Assembly: GCF_017744395.1 (NCBI RefSeq)
Contig: NZ_JAGIBI010000003.1
Coordinates: 558,001-622,000 of the forward strand
Length of the DNA stretch: 64,000 bases
Direction of reading: 5' to 3'
From: Herbaspirillum sp.
Lineage (GTDB): Bacteria; Pseudomonadota; Gammaproteobacteria; Burkholderiales; Burkholderiaceae_D
Shown here: piece after piece, positions 42,728 to 51,992 of the stretch
Numbering within the stretch: the stretch's first letter is position 1
Layout of the letters: each line of letters opens with the position of its first letter
Program-made: the position numbers and the translations under genes
Notes under the pieces: model-generated
Told to the model about the DNA's origin: nothing
Database searches by the model: none
Seen by the model: the letters and a program-made list of their open reading frames with translations, nothing else

Positions 42728-45481
42728 ATGCCTTTAGCGACGATCCCGATCCCCCCTTCCGCCGATTTCTGGCAGCAGGCCGTGCGCCTGTTGCTGATGG
42801 ACGGCCAGCCGCTGGGCGACGCGCGGCGCGCGCAGGCGGACGGCGCGCTGGATTTCTCGTCCTGCCAGTTGCTGGTGCCGGCGTTCTCGCATGCGCAGAA
42901 TTTCAAGGCCGCGCTGGCGCGCGAACTGGGCCGGCCTTACCTGGCGCCGCGTATCAATACCCTGTCCGGCTGGCTGGCGATGCTGCCGCCCGCGCCCGAC
43001 GAGCAGGCCGCGCCGCCGGAAAGCGAACGCCTGATGCAGCTCTATGCGCAACTGCGCGAGCACGGCTGGCTCAAAAAGATGTTTTCCGCGCGCCGCAACG
43101 CCGACCTGTTGCCGCTGGCGCATACCTTGCTGTCGCTGGCCGACGAGCTGACGCTGGCGCTGCTGCCCGAGATCCGCGCCAATGCCGGTGCCGCCGATAT
43201 CGCCGACGATCGCTGGCGCCAGGCGCTGGCGCAGTTGCTGGAGCCGCTGGCGCCGTCGGCGCACGGCATGCTGTCAGACGAGGCGCAACTGGTGTGGCAG
43301 GTCTGGAAGGGGCAGCTCGACGCCAGCGACCGCATCGCCCAGCGCTTCTCGGCGATGCTGGAGCTGGCCGGGCGCGCCGCCATGCCGCTGGTCTGGATCA
43401 GCCCGACCGCGCCCGAGCCGCTGGACGCCGCCTTCCTGCGCGCCTATGCCGAGCGTGAAACGGTGCGGGTGGTGACGCTGGACTGGAACCGGCAAGCCAT
43501 CGCGCAGCGCCATCCCTTATATATGCAGGCCTGGCCGGAACTGGCGGACGAGGAAGAGGGCGCGTATCCGCCCGCCGAAGCCGGCGACCCGCTGCCGCCC
43601 GTGCTGCCCGCCTTGTGCCCCGCTGGCGACCTGGAAGACGCCGCCGTGCAAAGCGCGCAGGTCGTGCTGCGCTGGCTGGCGCAGGGCAAGCAGGAAATCG
43701 CCGTGGTGGCACAGGACCGCGTCACCGCGCGCCGCCTGCGCGCCTTGCTGGAGCGCGCGCAAGTGGCGGTGGCCGACGAGACCGGCTGGAAGCTGTCCAC
43801 CACCCGCGCCGCCGCCGCGCTGGCCGCCTGGAACGACGTGGTCGCCGCGCGCGGCGAAACCGGCGCCTTGCTGGACTTGCTGAAATCCCCTTTCGTGTTC
43901 CCCGGCGACGAGGCCAAGGCCGACCGCGTCATGCGCATCGAGGCGCGCCTGCGCCGCAACAACATCGCCGGCGATTGGCAGGCGGTGCAGGGCGCCATTG
44001 CCGATGCCGACGATCTTGGATGCATCGCCACGCTGGCGCAGCAGGCCGCGCAATTCACCGGGCGCAAGACGCTGGCCGCATGGTGCCGCACCGAACGCGC
44101 GATGATAGCCGCGCTCGGCATGGATGCCGCATTGCGCCAGGACGTGGCCGGCGAGCAATGCCTGCTGCTGCTCGACGAGATCGCCGCCGAGCAATACGGC
44201 GCGGCGCTGCAGGACGAATTCTCTTTCGCCGAATGGCGCGCCTTGCTCAACCTGCGGCTGGATGCGACCTCCTACATGCCACCCATCGCCGACCGCCGCG
44301 TCGTCATGCTGCCGCTGAACGGCGCGCGCCTGCGCCGCTTCGAGGCGGTGCTGGTGATCGGCGCCGACGCCGCCCACCTGCCGTCGCCGCCGCAGGAAAC
44401 GCTGTTCTTTTCCAACGCCGTGCGGCGCGAGTTGGGACTGGCCACGCGGGCGTCGCGCCAGCGCCAGCAATTGCGCGACCTGGCCGAGCTGCTGTGCGTG
44501 AACGACGAGGTGGTGCTGTGCTGGCAGACGCAGCAGGATGGCGAACCCAATCCGGTCAGCCCCTGGATCCAGCGGCTGGAGCTGAAGCTGGCACAAGAGG
44601 GTTTGCCGGCGCTGGCCGAAATTGATTTGCCGCTGCCGCCCAAGACGTTGCAGGTGCAGCCTTGCGCCATGCCGGCGCCGTCTGCGCCCGATTTGCTGCC
44701 GCCGAAATTGTCGTCGAGCGCCTACGGCAGTTTCCTGGCGTGCCCATACCAGTTCTTCGCGGCGCGCATGCTGCGCGTGGCGGTGATGGACGAACTGTCC
44801 GACATGCCCGAGAAGCGCGACTACGGCAGCTGGCTGCATGAAATACTGACGCGTTACCACGAAACGGTGCGCGACGAGCGGACGCCGGCATCGGAACGCA
44901 CCGCTTTGCTGGAAGCGATCTCGGCCGAGGTCTTCAACCGCGCGCTGAACCAGCACCCCGCCGCGCTGGCGTATTACGCGCGCTGGCAGAAGGTGATGCC
45001 GGCCTACCTGCTGTGGGCCGGCGAGCGCGAAGCGCAGGGCTGGCATTTCGTCATGGGCGAAGAGGCTTTGTCGCACGCGCTGGCATGGGAGGACGGCGCC
45101 ATCGAATTGTATGGCCGCCTGGACCGCGTCGACGAAAACGAACAGGGCGAACGCGCGCTGCTGGATTACAAGACGCGCTCGGCGGCCAGCCTGCGGCAAA
45201 AGGTCAAGGATGAAGACGACTATCAGCTGGCCTTCTACGGCCTGCTGGCCGACAGCCGCATCGACGCCGCCCATTATGTCGCGCTGGAACTGGGCGCGGA
45301 CAAGAAAACCGGCGATGCCGCCGCCCCCGATTTCCCGCAGAAACAGCAGATGCTCAAGCAACAGATTTCCACCACCATGCAAGCGGTGGCGCATGGCGCC
45401 GCCTTGCCCGCCAACGGCATCGAATCGGTCTGCCAGTATTGCGACATGCGCGGCTTGTGCCGCAAGAGAGCGTGGCTGTGA
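42728..45481 (+). CDS. addB: AddB-type PD-(D/E)XK nuclease subunit
   Basis: 917-aa subunit of an AddAB-type helicase-nuclease that resects double-strand breaks. The N-terminal two thirds is a degenerate helicase-like region without an evident Walker A. The C-terminal nuclease domain has 'GRLDRVDENEQGERALLDYKTRS' (D..DxK active site). Iron-sulfur ligands are visible as a Cys in 'LACPYQFFAARML' and a cluster 'CQYCDMRGLC' near the C-terminus, the arrangement known from AddB. The ATG at 42728 is used; the track adds 20 codons. The stop overlaps the addA start (GTGA). Confidence 0.88.
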   Translation: MPLATIPIPPSADFWQQAVRLLLMDGQPLGDARRAQADGALDFSSCQLLVPAFSHAQNFKAALARELGRPYLAPRINTLSGWLAMLPPAPDEQAAPPESERLMQLYAQLREHGWLKKMFSARRNADLLPLAHTLLSLADELTLALLPEIRANAGAADIADDRWRQALAQLLEPLAPSAHGMLSDEAQLVWQVWKGQLDASDRIAQRFSAMLELAGRAAMPLVWISPTAPEPLDAAFLRAYAERETVRVVTLDWNRQAIAQRHPLYMQAWPELADEEEGAYPPAEAGDPLPPVLPALCPAGDLEDAAVQSAQVVLRWLAQGKQEIAVVAQDRVTARRLRALLERAQVAVADETGWKLSTTRAAAALAAWNDVVAARGETGALLDLLKSPFVFPGDEAKADRVMRIEARLRRNNIAGDWQAVQGAIADADDLGCIATLAQQAAQFTGRKTLAAWCRTERAMIAALGMDAALRQDVAGEQCLLLLDEIAAEQYGAALQDEFSFAEWRALLNLRLDATSYMPPIADRRVVMLPLNGARLRRFEAVLVIGADAAHLPSPPQETLFFSNAVRRELGLATRASRQRQQLRDLAELLCVNDEVVLCWQTQQDGEPNPVSPWIQRLELKLAQEGLPALAEIDLPLPPKTLQVQPCAMPAPSAPDLLPPKLSSSAYGSFLACPYQFFAARMLRVAVMDELSDMPEKRDYGSWLHEILTRYHETVRDERTPASERTALLEAISAEVFNRALNQHPAALAYYARWQKVMPAYLLWAGEREAQGWHFVMGEEALSHALAWEDGAIELYGRLDRVDENEQGERALLDYKTRSAASLRQKVKDEDDYQLAFYGLLADSRIDAAHYVALELGADKKTGDAAAPDFPQKQQMLKQQISTTMQAVAHGAALPANGIESVCQYCDMRGLCRKRAWL

Positions 45482-48400
45482 GCGCGCAAGGAAAACCGGC
45501 CGCCTACGAGGTCAACGGCGCCGCCGTTGACGCTGCTACCTTCACGCGCGCCGCGTGCGACCCGCGGCATTCGGTGGTGGTCGAGGCCTGCGCCGGCAGC
45601 GGCAAGACCTGGCTGCTGGTGGCGCGCATGCTGCGCCTGCTGCTGGCCGGCGCCCAGGCGCCGGAGCTGCTGGCCATCACCTTCACGCGCAAGGCTGCAC
45701 AGGAGATGCGCGAACGCCTGATGGAGTTGTTGCACCAACTGGCATTAGCGGATGACGAGGAAGCCGCCGGCCTGCTGCGCGAACGCGGCGTGGCCGAAGC
45801 CGATCTTGCGCGCCTGCTGCCGACAGCACGCGGGCTTTACGAGCGGATCCTGTCGAGCGAACAAAGCTTGTCGATCGATACCTTCCATAGCTGGTTCGCG
45901 CGCCTGCTGCAGATCGCGCCGCTGGCGGCGGGCGTGCCGCACGGCTATACGCTGAGCGAAACCAACGGCGAGATGCTGGACGAGGCCTATCGCCGCTTCA
46001 TGCAAAGCTTGCGCTCGTCCAAGGGCGAAGCGGTCAAGGCCGCTCTGCTGGAGCTGTACGAACTGGCCGGCGACTTCAATGCCCGCAACCTGCTCGACGC
46101 CTTCCTCGACAAGCGCGCCGAGTGGTGGGCCTCGACCCAGCAGGACGACGAAGAGGACGAGCCGACGCCGCTGGCCTGGCTGGAACAACTATGCGGCAAC
46201 GACGCCCGCCTCGATGCGCGCCTGAGCTTGTGGGACGACAACGGCCTGCGCGAACGCATCGGCCAACTGGCGCTCCTGCTCGGCCAGGGCTCGGCCGCCA
46301 ACAAGGCGCGGGCGACGGCAATCGAAACGGCGCTGACCGAAGGCGCATCGCTGGACAATTTCGAGGCCTTGTTCAGCCAGTTCTACGACGACAAGGACAA
46401 GCCCCGCAAGAACGGCAAGGTGAAAGCCTTCCTCGCGGCGCTGGTCAAGCATTACGGCATGGACGAAGAGCCGGCGCTGGAAGCCTTCGAGCAGGATTTC
46501 AACGCGGCCGGCGAAGCGCTGGCGGCGCTGCAGCAGCGCAGCAAGGAAAAGACCGTGCTGCAATTGAACCGGGCATTGTTCACTGCCGGGCGCGCCTATC
46601 TCGACTTCTACCAGGAAGTGAAGTCCGAGCAGCGCGTGTTCGACTTCGCCGACCTCGAATGGCAGGCCTACCGGCTGCTCAACGACGAGGCCAGCGCGGC
46701 CTACCTGCAGACGCGCCTGGATGCGCGCTACAAGCATATCCTGCTGGACGAGTTCCAGGACACCAACCCGCTGCAATGGAGCATCGTGCGCTCCTGGCTG
46801 CGCGCCTATGGCGGCGATGCCGAGCAGCCCAGCGTGTTCGTGGTGGGCGACCCCAAGCAATCGATCTACCGCTTCCGCCGCGCCGAGCCACGCGTGTTCG
46901 TGGCCGCGCGCGAGTTATTGCGCGAGCAGGGCGCGGCCATCCTGCGCGCCAACCAGACGCGGCGCAACCCCAGCGCGGTGGTGGCGGTGCTGAACCAGTC
47001 TTTCATGCGGGGCGGCAATTCGCTGTTCGCGCAGCAGACCACATTGGGCATGGATGGCGGCGAAGTATGGCGTTTGCCGCTGGCCAAGGCGGTCGAAGCG
47101 CAAGCGCCGGAGGAGCAGGAACCGGTACTTGCCTGGCGCAATCCGCTGACCACGCCGCGCGAAGAGGAAGAGGATGCGCGCCGCCGCCTGGAAGGCGAAG
47201 CGCTGGCGCAGGCGCTGCTCAAGGCATACCGCGAAGTGCCGGTGGCCGATGGCAAGTCGAAGCGCGCCATGCGCTGGGGCGACATCATGCTGCTGGTGCG
47301 CAAACGCACCCATCTCGCCGCTTATGAAAGCGCGCTGCGCGCGGCCGGCATCCCGTTCATCTCCGACCGGCGCGGCGGCTTGCTGGAGTCGCTGGAGATC
47401 GCCGACCTGATCGCCTTGCTGACCTTCCTGATCACGCCCAACGACACGCGCGCGCTGGCGCATGTGTTGAAAAGCCCGATCATCGGCGCGACCGACCGCG
47501 ACCTGATCCAGATCGCGATTCGTGGAAAATCGGGCGGCGACGCCGACGGCGGCCACTGGTGGCAGCGCATGCAGGCCATGCAGCGCGACGGCAGCGCCTC
47601 GGCCGAGATCGTGCGCGCGGTCAACCTGCTGGAGCGCTGGCTGCAAGCCGCGCCCCATCTGCCGGTGCATGACTTGCTGGACCGGATCCTGCACCAGGGG
47701 CAACTGGTGGCGCGCTATGCGCAGAACGCCTCGCCGCTCACGCGCAGCCAGACCCTGGGCAACATCGCGGCTTTCGTCGAACTGTCGCTGAACATGGATG
47801 CCGGGCGTTATCCCAGCCTGCCCAAATTCATCGACGCCTTGCGCGTGCTGCAGCGCAGCGCCGGCGGCGACGCGCCCGACGAGGCCAGCGTCGATGCCGC
47901 CGCCGATGCGGTGCGCATCCTCACCGTGCACAGCGCCAAGGGACTGGAAGCGCCGGTGGTGGCGCTGCTGGACGCCAATCACAGCGACTCGGTGGAAGAC
48001 AACATCGGCATCCTGTGCGACTGGCCGCAAGACCAGGATGCTCCCACGCATTTCTCCGCCTTCGGCCGCCGCAGCGAACGCGGTCGGGCGCGCCAGGATC
48101 TGTTCGCCGCCGAGGAATCGTTCCGCCTGCAGGAAGACTGGAACTTGCTGTATGTCGCCGTCACGCGCGCCAAGCAATTGCTGCTGGTGTCCGGCGTGGC
48201 CGGCACCCGCGGCGCGAGCGAGGGGGGCTTGCAGGAAGGCAGTTGGTACCAGCTCCTGTTCGATACCGAGGCGCCGGTGCGCGATATCGATGCCGGAACG
48301 GCAGACGGCGCCGAGGCGGCTGCCGTCGCGCCGGATTTCGAGATCGCATTGTTCGATCCGCGCCCGATGCCGCCGTCCCTGTTCGGCATGCCGGCCGATG

Positions 48401-48897
48401 ACGAGGACGATGCGGCGCCTGTCATCACCGAAGACGGCACATTGGCCAGCAATGCCGCCATCGACGAAGGCGTTGCATTGCATGCCTTGCTCGAACGCCT
48501 GACCTACGCGGAACATTGGCCGCCGCAGGTGCCGCCCGCGCCGGTGCTGGTGCGCTGGCTGGGTATTTCGGCGGAGATGGCGCAGGTGGTGCATGCGCAG
48601 GCGCGGCATGTGCTGGCGCAGCCGGGACTGGAACGCTTCTTCAATCCCGCGCTATACCGCGCGGCGCGCAACGAGATGGAAATCGTCACGCCGGCCGGCG
48701 TGCTGCGCTGCGATCGCGTGGTGATGTTCGACGACGAGGTCTGGGTACTCGATTACAAGCGGCGCCTGCTGGACAGCGAACGCGCCGATTACGCGGCGCA
48801 GTTGGCGCGCTATCGCAGCGCGCTGGTGTCGGTGTTTTCTGACAAGCGAATCAGGTCTGCGCTGATTACCGCTGATGGAAACTTCTGGGAACAATGA
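45478..48897 (+). CDS. addA: AddA-type UvrD helicase/nuclease subunit
   Basis: 1139-aa helicase-nuclease partner of AddB. The SF1 helicase motifs are clear: Walker A 'EACAGSGKTWLLV' (about 36-48), 'ITFTRKAAQEM' (Ia), 'HILLDEFQDTNPLQW' (II), 'VVGDPKQSIYRFRRAEP' (III), 'ILTVHSAKGLEAPVVAL' (V) and 'NLLYVAVTRAKQLLLV' (VI). The C-terminus holds the PD-(D/E)XK nuclease 'DRVVMFDDEVWVLDYKRR'. The track's first codon is a TTG inside addB; GTG 45478 overlapping the addB TGA (GTGA) is the likely coupled start. Confidence 0.93.
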   Translation: MSAQGKPAAYEVNGAAVDAATFTRAACDPRHSVVVEACAGSGKTWLLVARMLRLLLAGAQAPELLAITFTRKAAQEMRERLMELLHQLALADDEEAAGLLRERGVAEADLARLLPTARGLYERILSSEQSLSIDTFHSWFARLLQIAPLAAGVPHGYTLSETNGEMLDEAYRRFMQSLRSSKGEAVKAALLELYELAGDFNARNLLDAFLDKRAEWWASTQQDDEEDEPTPLAWLEQLCGNDARLDARLSLWDDNGLRERIGQLALLLGQGSAANKARATAIETALTEGASLDNFEALFSQFYDDKDKPRKNGKVKAFLAALVKHYGMDEEPALEAFEQDFNAAGEALAALQQRSKEKTVLQLNRALFTAGRAYLDFYQEVKSEQRVFDFADLEWQAYRLLNDEASAAYLQTRLDARYKHILLDEFQDTNPLQWSIVRSWLRAYGGDAEQPSVFVVGDPKQSIYRFRRAEPRVFVAARELLREQGAAILRANQTRRNPSAVVAVLNQSFMRGGNSLFAQQTTLGMDGGEVWRLPLAKAVEAQAPEEQEPVLAWRNPLTTPREEEEDARRRLEGEALAQALLKAYREVPVADGKSKRAMRWGDIMLLVRKRTHLAAYESALRAAGIPFISDRRGGLLESLEIADLIALLTFLITPNDTRALAHVLKSPIIGATDRDLIQIAIRGKSGGDADGGHWWQRMQAMQRDGSASAEIVRAVNLLERWLQAAPHLPVHDLLDRILHQGQLVARYAQNASPLTRSQTLGNIAAFVELSLNMDAGRYPSLPKFIDALRVLQRSAGGDAPDEASVDAAADAVRILTVHSAKGLEAPVVALLDANHSDSVEDNIGILCDWPQDQDAPTHFSAFGRRSERGRARQDLFAAEESFRLQEDWNLLYVAVTRAKQLLLVSGVAGTRGASEGGLQEGSWYQLLFDTEAPVRDIDAGTADGAEAAAVAPDFEIALFDPRPMPPSLFGMPADDEDDAAPVITEDGTLASNAAIDEGVALHALLERLTYAEHWPPQVPPAPVLVRWLGISAEMAQVVHAQARHVLAQPGLERFFNPALYRAARNEMEIVTPAGVLRCDRVVMFDDEVWVLDYKRRLLDSERADYAAQLARYRSALVSVFSDKRIRSALITADGNFWEQ

Positions 48898-49155
48898 GGC
48901 CTCAACATTATTGTCTCCGGCGCCTAGTGCGCCACGGATAAAATCCAAGCGAAAAACAGCAGACGAAGAAAATCAATTATTCCGTTGTAATATAAAAAAG
49001 ATCATCGCGGAGCAGTATTCACCAACCGGCGCACATCGCCAGCGCTGTCATCATCAGGCAAGCCTCTACCGGTACTCCGCGATCCGCACGATGCGCGCTT
49101 TGCATCGCCTGGCATCAATAATCCGGATCATTGGATTCACTATTCGGGAGGAGAT

Positions 49156-50364
49156 ATGGAGTGGGCTCTTCCGTCTTTCACCCTTGCGCAGACGCTGCAA
49201 AGGAATGCCTTGCTGGTATTCGGCGGCCTGCTGCTGTTCGGGCTGATTGCGGGCTACGTGGTTTCTAAATCGCCTTGGGTGCCGCGCATCACCGGCTACC
49301 TGCTGGTCGGCTTCGTGCTGGGAGCCGGCGGCCTCAATGTGCTGTCGGGCGAAGTGCTCAAGGTCACCAACGTATTCGCCGACATCGCCGTGGCGCTGGT
49401 GCTCTACCAGCTCGGGCGCTATGTCGACATCGGCTGGCTGCGCCGCGAGAAGTGGCTGCTCATCACCGTCGGCACTTCCGCCATCCTGTGCTTCGGCCTG
49501 GTCAGCGCGGCGCTGATCTGGTTCGGTTCCGACCCGGTGGTGGCGCTGCTGGGCGGCGTGATGGCGATCGCCACCGCGCCGGCCGTGGTGCTGGTGGTGC
49601 TGCGCGACCTCAAGGCCGAGGGGCAGGTCACGCGTCGCCTGGCGGCGATGACCGCGCTGAACAATTTCGTGGCCGTATTGGCGGCCTACGCCTTGCTGCC
49701 GGTGATCGCGCACGAGGCCGGCACGCCGGTGTCCACGCTGATCCTGCATACGCTGTATTCGCTGCTCGGTTCGGCGCTGCTGGCCTACCTGACCTACTGG
49801 CTGATGATGCCGCTGGCGCGCCTGCTCGGCCGCGCCGGCAGCTCGCAGTTCGTGCTGGTGATCTCGGTGATCGCGCTGGCCATCGGCGTGGCGCACACGC
49901 TGCATTTGCCGGTGATGCTGACCATGCTGATCTTCGCCATCCTGTCGAAGAACCTGGACCGCCAGTTCGATCTGATGGAACTCGAATTCGGTATCGCCAA
50001 CGAACTGTTCGTGGTCATGCTGTTCGTCACCGTGGGCGCTTCGATGCGCCTGTCGGATCTTGGCCTGCTCGGCTTCTCGGTGCTGATCCTGATGGCCGCG
50101 CGGTTCCTGGCGATGGGCCTGGGCGTGTTCCTGTTCGCGCGTTTCGCGCGCATGAACTGGCGCCAGGCCGGACTGCTGACTTTGGGGACCCTGCCGATGA
50201 CGGAAGTCGGGGTGGGGCTGATGCAAACCGTGTCGTCGCTGTACCCGCACACCACGGCCAATGTATTGCCGCTGCTGGCGGGTTCGCTGATCGTACTGGA
50301 GTTCCTGGGCCCGATCGCGACGCAGTTTGCGCTGATCAAATCTGGTGAAAGTGGGCGCGAATGA
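49156..50364 (+). CDS. Cation:proton antiporter, CPA2/Kef type
   Basis: 402-aa membrane protein with about 12-13 hydrophobic segments of the sodium/hydrogen exchanger family. 'RITGYLLVGFVLGAGGLNVLSG' near the N-terminus and 'ADIAVALVLYQLGRYVDIGWLRR' match the KefB/KefC membrane domain. It has no C-terminal TrkA-N nucleotide-binding domain. A GGGAGGAG ribosome-binding site lies just before the ATG. The stop overlaps the ybdK start (ATGA), an unusual pairing that suggests linked thiol/ion homeostasis. That link is an inference. Confidence 0.87.
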   Translation: MEWALPSFTLAQTLQRNALLVFGGLLLFGLIAGYVVSKSPWVPRITGYLLVGFVLGAGGLNVLSGEVLKVTNVFADIAVALVLYQLGRYVDIGWLRREKWLLITVGTSAILCFGLVSAALIWFGSDPVVALLGGVMAIATAPAVVLVVLRDLKAEGQVTRRLAAMTALNNFVAVLAAYALLPVIAHEAGTPVSTLILHTLYSLLGSALLAYLTYWLMMPLARLLGRAGSSQFVLVISVIALAIGVAHTLHLPVMLTMLIFAILSKNLDRQFDLMELEFGIANELFVVMLFVTVGASMRLSDLGLLGFSVLILMAARFLAMGLGVFLFARFARMNWRQAGLLTLGTLPMTEVGVGLMQTVSSLYPHTTANVLPLLAGSLIVLEFLGPIATQFALIKSGESGRE

Positions 50365-51596
50365 ATACTGAAACACTGAACCGAAACGAAACCGTCTCCG
50401 CTGCTCCAACGCATGCCGCGCATGTCGAGCAGCCGCAAGGCAGCGCCGGCATCCTGCCGTTCACTTCGTCGTCGCCTTTCACGATGGGCATCGAGCTGGA
50501 GCTGCAGCTGGTCAACCGCCGCAACTACAACCTGGCCAGCGATGCGGTCGACCTGCTGAACTGGATCGCGCCGCGCGAACTGAAAAAGCAGATCAAGCTG
50601 GAGATGACGCAGGGGATGATCGAACTCAACTCGAACATCCACACCCGCGTCGACCAGTTGGTGGAGGAGCTGAAAGGCCTGCGCGCCGCGCTCAACAACG
50701 GCGCGCGCTACCTCAACATCGACGTCTCCGGCGGCGGCGCGCACCCGTTCCAGCATTGGAACGAGCAGCGCATCACGCCCAGCGAGCGCTTCCACCACCT
50801 GCACGAGAAGTACGGCTACCTGGCCAAGACCTTCACCGTGTTCGGCCAGCATATCCACATCGGCGTGCCCAGCGGCGACGACGCGCTGTACCTGACGCAT
50901 GCGTTCTCGCGCTATGTGCCGCACTTCATCGCGCTGTCTGCCGCCTCGCCGTTCTACCAGGGGGCCGATACCCGTTTCGATTCCTCGCGCAGCAACGTGG
51001 TGCGCGCCTTCCCGTTGTCGGGGACGGCGCCGGTGCATACCAAGTGGGCCGAGTTCGAAACCTATTACGATGAACTGATGCAGATGGGCATCATCGCCAG
51101 CATGAAGGATTTCTACTGGGACATCCGCCCCAAGCCCGAATACGGCACCGTCGAAATCCGCGTGTGCGATACGCCGCTGACCATCGAGCATGCCGCCCAC
51201 CTGGGCGCGTATGCGCAACTGCTGGCGCGCTGGGTGCTGACCGAGCGGCCTTTCACGGTGACCGACGATTTCTACCTGCTGTACCAGTACAACCGTTTCG
51301 AAGCCAGCCGCTTCGGCCTGAACGGCATGCTGGCGCTGCATGGCGCGACGCCCTCGGAGTCGCGCAAGCTGCCCATCTTCGAGCACCTGTTGCAGCAACT
51401 GCAATTGCTGGAGCCCTATGTGCAGAACGAGGCCGAGCAGCATACCTTGCAGCGGCTGCGCCGCATGGCGCTCGACCGCCTGTCCGACGCCGGCTGGCTG
51501 CGCCAGATGTTCGCGCAGCGCGGTTCGCTCAACGACATGATGCGCTTGTCATCCGAACTGTGGATGGGCGAGACGCCGCCGCCTTACTTCCAGTAA
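50361..51596 (+). CDS. ybdK: YbdK family carboxylate-amine ligase
   Basis: 411-aa member of the GCS2 family of ATP-grasp-like ligases, for which weak glutamate-cysteine ligase activity has been shown in E. coli. Key motifs: 'TMGIELELQLVN' (E-x-E metal site), 'IELNSNIHTRVDQLVEEL', 'GGGAHPF', 'FGQHIHIGVPSGD' (metal/ATP histidines) and 'GTVEIRVCDTPLTIEHAA'. A 40-residue unconserved N-terminal tail precedes the domain. Translationally coupled to the antiporter gene. The true in vivo substrate is not known. Confidence 0.92.
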   Translation: MNTETLNRNETVSAAPTHAAHVEQPQGSAGILPFTSSSPFTMGIELELQLVNRRNYNLASDAVDLLNWIAPRELKKQIKLEMTQGMIELNSNIHTRVDQLVEELKGLRAALNNGARYLNIDVSGGGAHPFQHWNEQRITPSERFHHLHEKYGYLAKTFTVFGQHIHIGVPSGDDALYLTHAFSRYVPHFIALSAASPFYQGADTRFDSSRSNVVRAFPLSGTAPVHTKWAEFETYYDELMQMGIIASMKDFYWDIRPKPEYGTVEIRVCDTPLTIEHAAHLGAYAQLLARWVLTERPFTVTDDFYLLYQYNRFEASRFGLNGMLALHGATPSESRKLPIFEHLLQQLQLLEPYVQNEAEQHTLQRLRRMALDRLSDAGWLRQMFAQRGSLNDMMRLSSELWMGETPPPYFQ

Positions 51597-51616
51597 ATCA
51601 AGCGGCAGCCGCACCG

Positions 51617-51652
51617 GGGGCCGGTATCGAAAGATGCCGGCCCCTTGTCTTT
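51617..51652 (+). terminator. Terminator after ybdK
   Basis: GGGGCCGG/CCGGCCCC with a 12-nt loop followed by TTGTCTTT, 20 nt after the ybdK stop. Confidence 0.75.
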
Positions 51653-51720
51653 GCAGGGCTGGATCGCGGACAATCACGGTTTTGACCTCGGGCTGCATCC
51701 GAGAGATGGGCCGGAGAGGT

Positions 51721-51990
51721 AGAACTCATTTCATCAATAGGCGTGAGATGCGTTCTGCTTAGAAAGGGCGCTGGCAAGGCGTGCGACGCGTCGTGTGGCG
51801 GTGCCACACGCAAGGAGCGCAACGCGGCCAGCGCCCTTTCTAAGCAGAACCCGGAGGGAGCGACCCATTTGGGCGAATTGCTGCGTTACGAAGTTGGGTC
51901 AAGACGTCCAGTCTTGACCCAACTTCGCGCCTTGCACTTCATCCCAAATGGGGAAAGCTCGCACTCACGCCTATTGATGAAATGAGTTCT
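51721..51990. repeat. 270-bp compound palindromic element (MITE-like)
   Basis: Perfect 27-bp terminal inverted repeats (left begins AGAACTCATTTCATCAATAG; 51721-51747 and 51964-51990). Inside are two further hairpins. One has a perfect 24-bp stem (51752-51775 with 51827-51850, starting GTTCTGCTTAGAAAGG) topped by GTGTGGC/GCCACAC. The other has a perfect 17-bp stem (51889-51905 with 51911-51927) flanked by CCCATTTGGG/CCCAAATGGG. The unit folds as a three-way junction. It encodes no transposase. The right end is 2 nt before the next ATG. Confidence 0.85.
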
Positions 51991-51992
51991 TA

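Noticed and set aside
51743-51985. 80-aa ORF inside the 270-bp repeat
   Set aside because: The frame is open only because of palindromic sequence; no ribosome-binding site and no protein-like features.
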